Shown one piece after another: positions 1 through 7,101 of a stretch of DNA of 9,084 bases. Below the pieces are notes generated by a model, which did not search any database, was not told where the DNA came from, and worked only from the letters and a program-made list of their open reading frames with translations. Position 1 is the first letter of the stretch. Each line of letters starts with the position of its first letter. The DNA comes from an uncultured Campylobacter sp. (GTDB lineage: Bacteria; Campylobacterota; Campylobacteria; Campylobacterales; Campylobacteraceae): positions 1 to 9,084 of the forward strand of contig CALHQN010000357.1 in NCBI GenBank assembly GCA_938036585.1, read 5' to 3'. Position numbers and translations under genes: made by a program.

Positions 1-10
1 AAATTTAACC

Positions 11-135
11 AAGCCGCAAAATCCCGCCGCAGATAGACCGCGCAAAGACCGCTAGGAATTTTGAAAAATCCAAAAAAAGATCACAGCAGACTCGCAGAAA
101 AATTATATAAAAAGCCGCAAAATTCTACCGCAGAT
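11..135. repeat. Imperfect 24-base direct repeat, two copies
   Basis: Positions 11-34 and 112-135 both begin AAGCCGCAAAAT and both end CCGCAGAT. They differ at 3 of 24 positions, and 77 bases separate them. The role is unknown. It may simply reflect the GCCGC/AAAT vocabulary of this genome's intergenic DNA rather than a functional site. Confidence 0.5.
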
Positions 136-553
136 TGCCGCCGATTTTTACCAGAGCCGCTACGCGCGATATTTTGATCGAAGCTCTACCTATGTTGCCT
201 ACTTTCAATTAAAATTCCGCCGCTTCCACCGATAGTTTTAATTAAAATTTCATCGCCGCGTGAGTAAATTTCGATCAAAATTCTATCATCGCTGATATTA
301 TGTAAAAATCCCGACGCTGCCTCATCGCTGCCGTCGCCGATATTATCGCCGCTTGCGCCGCAGCAAGCGCCGCAAAGCCGTCCGCATCACTTACGCCCTT
401 TAGCTGCTAAAGATGCGTGTAAGACGCAAGCGCACCGCCCTATTGCTGCGCCACGACGACCGATCCACGATAAAATTTCCGCCGCCCGCCGCGCAGTGTA
501 TCAAAGCAAACGCTGCAAGTTTTAAAATTTAAACCGCCTCTCGCCGCGCGGCA

Positions 554-593
554 CCGATAAATTCCAACCGATAAATTCCAACCGATAAACTCC
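554..593. repeat. Tandem 14-base repeat, about 2.9 copies
   Basis: The unit CCGATAAATTCCAA occurs at 554-567 and exactly again at 568-581. A third partial copy at 582-593 (12 bases, one mismatch) follows without a gap. It lies about 170 bases upstream of the symporter start. Copy number in such short tandem repeats can vary between strains. No regulatory role is visible. Confidence 0.8.
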
Positions 594-650
594 GCCGACT
601 AGTCCATCATTCCCGTATAAAACATAAATTTTCATGAATTTAACGCCGCC

Positions 651-682
651 GTTTTTGCTTTATATTAAAATTTCGCTAAAAT
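651..682 (+). promoter_or_regulatory. Possible sigma-70 promoter for the GntP symporter gene
   Basis: A T-rich stretch (GTTTTTGCTTTATATT from 651) precedes GCTAAAATTA at 675-684, whose TAAAAT (677-682) resembles a Campylobacter -10 box. Campylobacter sigma-70 promoters typically rely on periodic T-rich DNA upstream of the -10 rather than a clear -35 box, and this arrangement fits. TATATT at 661-666 is an alternative -10. Either would give a leader of roughly 70-90 bases before the ATG at 760. The DNA is AT-rich throughout, so chance matches are likely. Confidence 0.3.
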
Positions 683-759
683 TACCGCATTAAATTTGAA
701 GCGCAAACGGCTTAGCTTAAACCGCTTGCGGGCAAATTAAATCCATTCAAGGAGCTTTT

Positions 760-2136
760 ATGAGCGGTGTTGCGTTAATCATCTGCTTCGCCATAGCGGT
801 AGTCGTGATGATTTTTTTGATCTCCAAAGCAGGCGTTCACCCGTTTTTGGCGCTAATGCTTATCTCCCTGGCGCTCGCGATCGTCGCGGGTATACCGCTA
901 GCTAAGATCCCCGCGATTATCGGCGACGGATTCAGCGGCACGTTTAAGAGTATCGGTATCGTCATAATCTTCGGCGCGCTCATCGGCACCGTACTCGAAA
1001 AGACGGGCGCGGCGCTCAAACTCGCCGATATGGTCGTAAACGTAGTCGGACAAAAGCGCCCCGAGCTTGCGATGCTCATAATGGGCTGGATCGTAGGTAT
1101 CCCCGTATTTTGCGACAGCGGCTTCGTCGTTTTAAACCCGATCCGAGAAGCGATCAGCAAAAAAATCGGCGAAAATCCGGTCGCTCTTGCAGTAGCGCTC
1201 TCCGGCGGACTTTATGCCTCGCATGTATTCATCCCGCCGACTCCGGGACCGATCGCCGCAGCAGGCGCCGTGGGTCTAGGCGGCAATCTGCTGCTCGTAA
1301 TCGCAATGGGAGCGGTAGTGTCCTTGCCGGTGCTGATCGCTACATACTTTTTTTCCAAAAAAGTCGCCAAAAGCGTGCATATAAGCGAGGCCGAAGCGAA
1401 TGAAGTCATCGCAAAAAGCTACGACGATCTACTTAAGCAATACGGCAAATTACCGGGCGGATTTTTAAGCTTAGCTCCTATTTTAGTACCGATCCTATTT
1501 ATGGCGCTGGGCTCCGTCGCCAAGATCCTAAAAGTAGGCGGATTTGCGGGCGAAATTTCGCAATTTTTAGGAAATCCTATCATCGCGCTAGCCTTGGGCG
1601 TAGTTTTTGCGGTATTTTTGCTCGTACAAACCGGCAAATTAGGCGAATTTAGCGAGATCACCAACGAATCCTTAAAAATCGTAGGTCCGATCCTCTTCAT
1701 CACCGCAGCGGGCGGAGTGCTGGGCAAGGTCATCACCGAAGCGGGTTTCGTAACCTACATCAAGGACAATGCGACCGCGATTAAAGCCGCGGGGATTTTC
1801 TTCCCGTTCTTAATCTCGGCAGTCCTAAAAACCGCGCAAGGAAGCTCCACCGTGGCGATCATCACCACCGCTTCGATTATGGGGGCGTTTAACGTGGACG
1901 GCTCGCTGATGCAGATACTTGGCTTCACCTCCGAAATGTCCGGCGCGCTCGTCGTAATGGCGATCGCAGCGGGTGCGATGACCGTTTCGCACGCTAACGA
2001 CAGCTACTTCTGGGTCGTTACGAATTTCAGCAAGATGAACCCGCAACAAGGCTACCGCACACAGACCATGCTAACCCTAATTATGGGCATTACGGGTATG
2101 ATCAGCGTGTGGATTTTGTCGCTGTTTTTGATCTAG
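760..2136 (+). CDS. GntP-family sugar-acid:H+ symporter
   Basis: This is an integral inner-membrane transporter of the gluconate:proton symporter (GntP) family, which includes GntT, IdnT and DsdX. At 458 residues it is close to the usual 440-450. Almost the whole length is hydrophobic and fits about 12 membrane segments. Family-type motifs are visible: GIPVFCDSGFVVLNP at residues 113-127, PPTPGPIAAAG at 159-169, KTAQGSSTVA at 357-366 and SHANDSYFWVV at 410-420. AAGGAG at 749-754 sits five bases before the ATG and fixes the start. A glycerate kinase gene follows on the same strand, so glycerate or a related short sugar acid is the likely substrate (inference). Gluconate, D-serine or another hydroxy acid cannot be excluded, because family membership does not define specificity. 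The gene looks intact. Confidence 0.93.
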   Translation: MSGVALIICFAIAVVVMIFLISKAGVHPFLALMLISLALAIVAGIPLAKIPAIIGDGFSGTFKSIGIVIIFGALIGTVLEKTGAALKLADMVVNVVGQKRPELAMLIMGWIVGIPVFCDSGFVVLNPIREAISKKIGENPVALAVALSGGLYASHVFIPPTPGPIAAAGAVGLGGNLLLVIAMGAVVSLPVLIATYFFSKKVAKSVHISEAEANEVIAKSYDDLLKQYGKLPGGFLSLAPILVPILFMALGSVAKILKVGGFAGEISQFLGNPIIALALGVVFAVFLLVQTGKLGEFSEITNESLKIVGPILFITAAGGVLGKVITEAGFVTYIKDNATAIKAAGIFFPFLISAVLKTAQGSSTVAIITTASIMGAFNVDGSLMQILGFTSEMSGALVVMAIAAGAMTVSHANDSYFWVVTNFSKMNPQQGYRTQTMLTLIMGITGMISVWILSLFLI

Positions 2137-2138
2137 CG

Positions 2139-2238
2139 GCTCTAAATTTAAAACAGCTCTAAATTTAGGGCAATAAAAGCCCGCCCTCGCGCTTTAAATT
2201 CTACTGCGCGGGCGGGCGAGCTTCTTTGCTCTAAATTT
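2139..2238. repeat. Three copies of an 11-base direct repeat after the symporter gene
   Basis: GCTCTAAATTT occurs exactly at 2139-2149, 2156-2166 and 2228-2238. The first two copies share a twelfth base (A) and are 17 bases apart start to start. They flank the terminator-like hairpin at 2179-2217. The core is the AAATTT word that is common across this half of the window, so a specific function is uncertain. Confidence 0.6.
2179..2217. terminator. GC-rich hairpin, possible transcription terminator after the symporter gene
   Basis: The left arm GCCCGCCCTCGCGC (2179-2192) can pair with GCGCGGGCGGGC (2206-2217), with a two-base bulge and a 13-base loop. The stem is very GC-rich and lies 42 bases after the symporter stop codon. 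No clean run of T follows on the plus strand (GAGCTTCTTTG), so it is not a textbook intrinsic terminator. On the minus strand the hairpin is followed by CTTTTATTG. It may reduce read-through into the kinase gene or protect the 3' end of the symporter mRNA. Confidence 0.45.
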
Positions 2239-2453
2239 GCGCAGCCCCAAGCGCTCTGTCCTCGCACCGCTTAAATTCTATCGCGCGAGCGCGCCTTGCC
2301 GTTTAAAACGGCAGCAGTTTAAAATTTTCCTCATTTACCAATACGGCGGAGCGCAAACTCTTCAAAGCTAAATTTAGGGCTAAATTTATTAAAATACCAA
2401 ATTAAAAAGCGGCTTTCGCAATATCCGTGCAAGCCCTGTCTGAAAGGAATTTT
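2218..2453. promoter_or_regulatory. Rest of the symporter-kinase gap, with a small palindrome and possible promoter
   Basis: No gene fits here. TGCCGTTT (2297-2304) and AAACGGCA (2306-2313) form an inverted repeat around one base. TAAAAT at 2390-2395, inside an AT-rich run, is a weak -10 candidate that would give the kinase gene its own promoter with a leader of about 50 bases. AAGGA at 2444-2448 is the ribosome binding site of the kinase gene. The gap is long for a simple operon, so the two genes may be transcribed partly independently. Confidence 0.3.
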
Positions 2454-3590
2454 ATGAAAATTTTGGTTGCGATCGATTCGTTTAAAGGCTCTCTTAGCTC
2501 GCTTGAGGCGGGCAACGCCGTAAAATCGGGCATCGAAAAGCTCTGCGACGAAGCAGTAGTTAGGCCGATCGCAGACGGCGGCGAAGGCAGCGTCGAAGCC
2601 CTCGCCGACGCGCTCGGGGCTGAATTTCAAGAGCTCCTCGTGCAAAACCCTCTCGGCGAAAAGATCACCGCGCGCTACGCTCTTGCGGGCGAGCTCGGGA
2701 TCTTGGAGATGGCCTCGGCGTCGGGGCTCACGCTCATCGAAAAATCGCGCCGAAACCCGCTAAAGACAAGCACCTACGGCTTTGGCGAGATGATCTTGCA
2801 CGCCGCAAGCAAGGGGGCGCGAAAGTTCATCATAGGCATCGGCGGAAGCGCCACAAATGACGCGGGCACGGGCATGCTAAGCGCTTTGGGCTTTAAATTT
2901 ACGGACGAGCGCGGCGAAGCGCTTGCGGGCACCGGCGAAAATTTGATCAAAATAGCGGCGATCTCGGACGCGGACGTGCCGCAAAGCATCAAAGATAGCG
3001 AGTTTCTCATCGCCTGCGACGTGGATAATCCGCTCTTCGGCGAAAACGGCGCGGCGCATGTTTACGGACCGCAGAAAGGCGCAGACGAAGCGGCGGTAGA
3101 GGCGCTTGATGCGGGATTGCGAAGCTTTGCGGGCGTCGTAAGCAAGAGCCTAGGAAAGGAGCTTTGCAGCGAAAGGGGCGCGGGCGCGGCTGGTGGTCTG
3201 GGCTTTGGCTTCGTGAGCTTCCTACGTGCGCAGCTAAGGCCTGGCATCGACATCATCACCGAACAGATCGGGCTGCAAAACGACGTGCGCGATGCCGATC
3301 TGATCATCACCGGCGAGGGCAGGCTCGACTTCCAAAGCCGCATGGGCAAGACCCCAAGCGGCGTGGCAAAGATCGCCGCGCGCTACGGCGTGCCCGTCAT
3401 CGCGCTTGCAGGCTGCGTCTCGCCCTGTGCCGGCGGCTGCAACGAGCACGGCATCGGCGCGTTTTTCAGCGTTTTAAACGAACCGATGAACCTTGAGCGC
3501 GCGATGGATCCCGCCATCGCGACGCAAAATTTAGCCCGCGTCGCCGAACAAGCAGTGAGGTTATTTCTGCTCGGACGCGGCGCTAAATAG
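2454..3590 (+). CDS. Glycerate kinase (GlxK/GarK family)
   Basis: This cytoplasmic enzyme phosphorylates D-glycerate with ATP. The GarK/GlxK family makes 2-phosphoglycerate, which enters lower glycolysis or gluconeogenesis. The protein has 378 residues, normal for the family. It begins MKILVAIDSFKGSLSS, the typical family N-terminus. IADGGEGS is at residues 39-46, GIGGSATNDAGTGML at 128-142, GAGAAGGLGFGF at 242-253 and ITGEGRLD at 285-292, followed by a GKTPSGVA segment. I chose the ATG at 2454 because AAGGA at 2444-2448 lies five bases upstream and because family similarity begins exactly there. An in-frame ATG at 2427 would add nine residues with no support. The upstream symporter gene on the same strand suggests uptake and phosphorylation of the same sugar acid. 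No damage is visible. Confidence 0.95.
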   Translation: MKILVAIDSFKGSLSSLEAGNAVKSGIEKLCDEAVVRPIADGGEGSVEALADALGAEFQELLVQNPLGEKITARYALAGELGILEMASASGLTLIEKSRRNPLKTSTYGFGEMILHAASKGARKFIIGIGGSATNDAGTGMLSALGFKFTDERGEALAGTGENLIKIAAISDADVPQSIKDSEFLIACDVDNPLFGENGAAHVYGPQKGADEAAVEALDAGLRSFAGVVSKSLGKELCSERGAGAAGGLGFGFVSFLRAQLRPGIDIITEQIGLQNDVRDADLIITGEGRLDFQSRMGKTPSGVAKIAARYGVPVIALAGCVSPCAGGCNEHGIGAFFSVLNEPMNLERAMDPAIATQNLARVAEQAVRLFLLGRGAK

Positions 3591-5332
3591 AGCTTTTGGG
3601 CTGAAATTTTAAGGCGCGTCCGCTAAAACTCGTAGCCGGTACGGCGAGTGCGGACAAGGGATACGACGCGGCGACGGCTCGCAACATATAAGCACGACAA
3701 AGTGCGGCAGGAGGCGAGCATGGCAAAGAAGCTAAATTTTATGCAGGATGGATTTGCGTGCTTTAAAGGCACGGCGCGATCTTGACGCAGATGCGGTGAC
3801 GCGCAGCTTACAAGGCATAAAAAATATACGCGAAGAAGCAGGCGAGAGCCACAACGATGGACGTTGGTAAAACGGCGGCTTGCGGCAAGGATATGGGCTA
3901 TGACGTGCATGCGTGGCAAGCAAATACCGCGCGCGTCTCGCAGCGAGCGGCAAAATTTCATCCACCACAGACCACGGTTAAGCAGATAAAATTTTGCATT
4001 AAAGCGGAGCTTTTCCGAAATTCTAGCGCGTTTGAAAATACGGAGCGATAGGACGGAGGTAAGACGGCGAGCGGCTCGGCGGTGACATAGCGGCGTGAAA
4101 TTTCCAGTGCAAAATTACACTTTACTGCGCGAGCATATACGCTAGGAATAATTTAAAACTCATTTTCCAATCAAGCGGCTCGCGAACCCTCGCAACACAT
4201 AACCTCAAGACATGACTAAAACAGACAAAATTTTAAAATTTAGCGCCGTATTCGCAGCCTATGGAATTTGCAACGTAAATTTAAAAGCAGCGCCGCGCTT
4301 AATGAAATTTTGTTTAAATTTTAGCCCGCGATATGCCCTTTTTGAGGCGGAAAAGACCGCTCAATCGCAAAATAACGCTTCTTGCAAAGATGGCGGCGGC
4401 ACATTACTCCGCTCGCTCGCAAAGCCCGTCAAGCCCTCCGATGACGCTTTGATGAGAGGCGGGCTGCGTCTGCGCAAATTCGTATTATTGGGATCGCGGA
4501 TTTGCTTATCGCTAAATTTAGTGCATACGCGGCCTCCGTACGCTGCTACGACAGAGCCAGGCTTGCGTTAAATTTGCTCCAATCGCGCTATGTTTTGCGA
4601 TAAAAATTTATGAAATTTCATTTGCGATCGGCGCCGCAAAATTTTATAAAGCTCCATTTTAAAATTTTCAGCACGGGCACGTACCGATCAGGTCGTTAAG
4701 CTAAAATCAAATATCAAAATTCCAAGCGACGAATGCAGAAAACCCTCGCGCCTAGCGTATTTGCGGCGGCGGTGCGGGCACGCTAAATTTATCGCTTTTG
4801 GGACGCAAAAGACGCGCAGGCGCGGGCAAAATTTATTGATTTTAGAGTTTAAAACATCGAATTTGCGCGCCTGGGCTAATTTAAAATTTAGAGCGCACGA
4901 CGCTTTGGGCGCATCCACGCGACTGCAAGCGCTCATAAAATTCGCCCGAAGCAAGGTTGTAAAACCGCGGGCGGGCGCAAAATTTATCGCCGCAAAGATC
5001 AAAAGCCGCGAAAGCAAAAAGACTCCACGAGCGCTCGCTGCCGCACCCGCCCGAGCAAATTAAAATCACGTGATCCCGCCTGGTTGGCATACGCGGAGGG
5101 CGCCGCTGCGGGCATTTTCACTTAAATCCGGTGCGATCGCAATGCGATTTAAAACTGCGCCTGCATAAATTCGCGCCGTTTCGGTTCGCCCGCAATCACA
5201 TCTCGCCGCAGTAGCGCTTTAAATTTACGCCGCCTAAAATCGCTCGGATCGAATTTATGCTACCGCAATCCGCGCAGATTAAAGCGCCGCCGCTTAAAAG
5301 CGCAAATTTTATCTCTCAATTCGGCGCGCGAT
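3591..5332. other. 1.74-kb stretch with no recognisable gene
   Basis: I find no protein, tRNA or rRNA here. All open stretches are short, lack convincing ribosome binding sites, and translate to Arg/Ala/Lys-rich sequences with no recognisable motif. The second half is packed with AAATTT words; I count about 17 between 4201 and 5332. Small inverted repeats occur, such as TTTGCG/CGCAAA at 4621-4640 and the 10-base palindrome TGAAATTTCA at 4611-4620. Gaps of this size are unusual for compact Campylobacter genomes such as C. jejuni, so decayed genes or an untranslated RNA are possible, but nothing visible proves either. Confidence 0.6.
3720..3785 (+). CDS. Possible 21-residue small protein with a strong ribosome binding site
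   Basis: ATG at 3720 opens 21 codons ending in TGA at 3783-3785, giving a peptide starting MAKKLNFMQDGF and ending CFKGTARS. AGGAGG at 3709-3714 lies five bases before the ATG and is one of the best ribosome binding sites in this half of the window. I do not recognise the peptide. It is slightly basic and has no membrane segment. It could be a real small protein, the intact start of a decayed gene, or a chance match. Confidence 0.2.
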   Translation: MAKKLNFMQDGFACFKGTARS

Positions 5333-5572
5333 TTATAAAATTTCGCCCTCGCCGCGCCCCGAAAGCTGCGGCTTAGGCAGCGCCAGACTCTTTGCGGTCT
5401 TACTAAAAAGTATCAGATCCTCGGTGCTTTGCACGCTCCACGGCAGCCGCGAGAGCGCGGATTTGAAAATTTCAAAGCAGGAAATGGCGTCGCTAAATGC
5501 GCGGTGGTGGACGTTTTGCACACCTAAAAGCTCTTTTAACGAGCCGAGCCCGTATCTTTGCGCCTCGATCGT
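5333..5572 (-). pseudogene. C-terminal fragment of a DnaQ-like (DEDDh) 3'-5' exonuclease
   Basis: The last 79 codons before the TAA at 5333-5335 encode the tail of an exonuclease related to the epsilon proofreading subunit of DNA polymerase III. The fragment begins around TIEAQRYGLGSLKELLGVQ and contains HHRAFSDA, which fits the Exo III motif (His, four residues, Asp) of the DEDDh superfamily. In the hybrid ORF numbered from the ATG at 6316 these are His271 and Asp276. The Exo I and Exo II motifs, which carry the other catalytic acidic residues, would lie upstream and are missing because the sequence switches to actinobacterial DNA near 5570-5580. Base style matches the Campylobacter-like half (AAATTT at 5467-5472). 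The fragment could not work as a nuclease alone. It is probably an intact gene cut by a false join. Confidence 0.75.
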
Positions 5573-6316
5573 GCGGCGCGGAGCGATGAGGACCGTCGCG
5601 CACACGAGGAGGACGCTCAGCACAGCGCACCCCGCCAGCAGGGGCGCCACGGACTGGAGCGAAAGGCCGCCCGTGACCGTCACGGCCGTAGAACCCAGGA
5701 ACAGCGCTCGCGAGGCCAGCCCCTGGGGCAGCGCGTAGGACAGTGCGCCGACCACTCCCGTCGAGGCGGCGATCGAGCCGAAGCCGATGCCGGAGAGCAG
5801 CAGGCACACGGCGACGGGCGCCGCGAACGACTTCATGAGCATCGACAGCAGTGACTGCGCGAGGATCAAGGGGACGGCGATGACGACGGCGAGCGCGCAC
5901 GACAGCGCGAACGCCGCTCCCGGCCACCCGGGCATGCCCATGGTGAGGCCCAGGGCCCAGGTGAGTGCCAGGAGCACCACCTGCGCCACGGCGACCGGCG
6001 CGACGAGGACCACGGACTTCGCCAGGACGACCGCCCAGGGCCGGTGCCCCGAGGTGAGGACAATGTTCCACGAGGCGTCCCGGTGCTCAGGACGCCACAC
6101 GGACGCCGCCATGAGCGCCACGCCCAGGTTGAAGAACATCAGCCCGTAGAAGAGGGTGACCTGGCTGGCCAGCGAGTCCCACCCGCCGTTGAGGGCGTCC
6201 CTGTTCACCCAGTAGTTGACCGCTCCTGCGACGGTGGCCAGCAGGGGCAGCAGGACGGCGAAGACACCCACCCGCGAGCGGCGGAGTTTGAGGAATTCGG
6301 CGGCGACGAGGCCCAT
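5333..6316 (-). CDS. ABC-2 type permease (LanE/LanG-like), fused at its C-terminus to an exonuclease tail
   Basis: Residues 1 to about 247 (6316 down to about 5574) form a six-segment membrane permease of the ABC-2 type, as in lantibiotic and bacitracin-type immunity transporters. It begins MGLVAAEFLKLRRSR, a short cytoplasmic amphipathic start. The cytoplasmic segment EHRDASWNIVLTSGHRPWAVVLAK (residues 77-100) fits the family pattern of an acidic residue, LTSG and a Lys before the next helix. Hydrophobic segments lie near 18-33, 55-72, 100-123, 135-158, 165-188 and 226-245. The last 79 codons belong to the exonuclease fragment, so the true C-terminus is missing by an unknown but probably small amount. 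I prefer ATG 6316 because AAGG at 6325-6328 is eight bases upstream. GTG 6325, overlapping the previous stop as GTGA, is possible and adds three residues. It would pair with the other permease and the ATPase. Confidence 0.8.
   Translation of the reverse strand: MGLVAAEFLKLRRSRVGVFAVLLPLLATVAGAVNYWVNRDALNGGWDSLASQVTLFYGLMFFNLGVALMAASVWRPEHRDASWNIVLTSGHRPWAVVLAKSVVLVAPVAVAQVVLLALTWALGLTMGMPGWPGAAFALSCALAVVIAVPLILAQSLLSMLMKSFAAPVAVCLLLSGIGFGSIAASTGVVGALSYALPQGLASRALFLGSTAVTVTGGLSLQSVAPLLAGCAVLSVLLVCATVLIAPRRTIEAQRYGLGSLKELLGVQNVHHRAFSDAISCFEIFKSALSRLPWSVQSTEDLILFSKTAKSLALPKPQLSGRGEGEIL
5560..5590. other. Junction between Campylobacter-like and actinobacterial DNA
   Basis: Left of this point the sequence is moderate-GC with AAATTT words and encodes an exonuclease tail. 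Right of it the sequence is very GC-rich and encodes an ABC permease. On the minus strand, the protein changes from permease-like (VCATVLIAPRR, to about 5573) to exonuclease-like (TIEAQRYGLGSL, from about 5572). There is no insertion sequence end, target duplication, tRNA or integrase nearby. Both sides are interrupted inside genes, which is typical of a chimeric join. The exact base cannot be fixed, because short GCGCGG-type sequence at the seam could belong to either parent. Confidence 0.8.
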
Positions 6317-6321
6317 GGTAT

Positions 6322-7101
6322 TCACCTTTCAACACGATCCATGCGGTGGGTCGCCCAGGCCAGGGCGGCCAGGGCCAGGAGGAGGAAACCGACCACCCAG
6401 GGCAGGTCGACGCTCCCGTAGCGCACGCCCCCGGCCTGCCGACCGACTAGTCGCGTGTTCGTGATCACCGCGTAGTACCCCCAGGGGACCATGCGAGCGA
6501 TGGCGCCCGGGGCTAGAAACATGTACATCGCGGTGAAGGCGCCCAGCAGACCCACTCCGACGCAGATGAGCTGGTTGTCCCATTTCGCCGCCAACCACAC
6601 GTGCGCGCCCACGAACACGCCGTCCACCAGCCACAGCAGGACGGCGTACTGGATCCACTGCCCCCATTCGAGGGGTACCGTGTACCCCCTCGCGCGGGCG
6701 AGGCCGATGGTCGCCGCTGTCTCCGCCGCCACCGCGAGCGCCAGCACCGCCACCAGGAGCGCGGTCTTCGCCCGGCACAGCGCGCCGGGCCCCACGCCCG
6801 TCGTTGAGTTGAGCGTCCACCCCGCGCCGGTGTTCTCGATGTCGGTCTGGCGGCTGGCGATCACGGCGACCAGGACGGGATGGACCAGGGCGTTCATCAT
6901 GGCGGCATTCAGCAGCAGGGACGCCCACGGCCAGGCATCCGGGTCCGCGCCGACCACCGGCGCCTCGGGCCGGAACAGGTTCATGCACGACAGCGCGACC
7001 ACCGCGACGACCGCGACGACGACGACGGGAATCGTGTGGAGGCGGCGCATCTTCGCCGCTTCGAGGCGTACGAGCAGTAGCCTGCGTGCCATCGCCACCA
7101 T
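6322..7101 (-). CDS. ABC-2 type permease (LanE/LanG-like), first of two
   Basis: This 259-residue membrane protein starts with a short basic cytoplasmic stretch (MARRLLLVRLEAAKMRR) and then has about six hydrophobic segments near residues 24-42, 60-83, 112-134, 148-173, 178-198 and 233-251. The segment RQTDIENTGAGWTLNST (84-100), followed by AK at 111-112, matches the cytoplasmic loop pattern of ABC-2 permeases in peptide-antibiotic immunity transporters. The gene overlaps the ATPase stop: GTG at 7104 or ATG at 7101 starts within or at the TGA, so translation is probably coupled. ATG at 7092 is another possible start. Its own stop overlaps the GTG of the next permease. It likely forms the membrane channel together with that permease. 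Substrate specificity cannot be read from the sequence. A trinucleotide-rich tract (6994-7027) encodes the Val/Ala-rich first helix. Confidence 0.85.
   Translation of the reverse strand: MVAMARRLLLVRLEAAKMRRLHTIPVVVVAVVAVVALSCMNLFRPEAPVVGADPDAWPWASLLLNAAMMNALVHPVLVAVIASRQTDIENTGAGWTLNSTTGVGPGALCRAKTALLVAVLALAVAAETAATIGLARARGYTVPLEWGQWIQYAVLLWLVDGVFVGAHVWLAAKWDNQLICVGVGLLGAFTAMYMFLAPGAIARMVPWGYYAVITNTRLVGRQAGGVRYGSVDLPWVVGFLLLALAALAWATHRMDRVER

Larger units (their letters stand above)
1..759. other. Gene-free leader region upstream of the GntP symporter gene
   Basis: I see no supportable gene here. The stretch has the base style of Campylobacter intergenic DNA: scattered AAATTT/AAAATTT words, GCCGC-rich patches and frequent stops in all frames. 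It contains an imperfect direct repeat (11-34 and 112-135), a short tandem repeat (554-593) and a possible promoter for the downstream gene. A minus-strand stretch at 186-386 stays open for about 66 codons but has no good start codon or ribosome binding site, so I do not call it. The region could be decayed coding sequence, but no recognisable protein fragment remains. Confidence 0.6.

Noticed and set aside
186..386. A minus-strand stretch open for about 66 codons
   Set aside because: It has no ATG or GTG near its beginning and no ribosome binding site, and the translation is not recognised. It could be a decayed fragment, but the evidence is too thin.
3623..3968. Overlapping minus-strand frames of 78 and 112 codons
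   Set aside because: The translations are Arg/Ser/Cys-rich, without motifs or convincing ribosome binding sites. Several frames are open at once, which suggests composition rather than coding.
4212..4571. A 119-codon open frame on the plus strand
   Set aside because: It has no good ribosome binding site and no recognisable motif. Its residues partly reflect the AAATTT words (repeated KF, NL, KFCLNF). It could be real, but nothing supports it.
4688..5090. Open frames on both strands of 69-109 codons
   Set aside because: They overlap each other on opposite strands, lack start signals and show no recognisable protein family.
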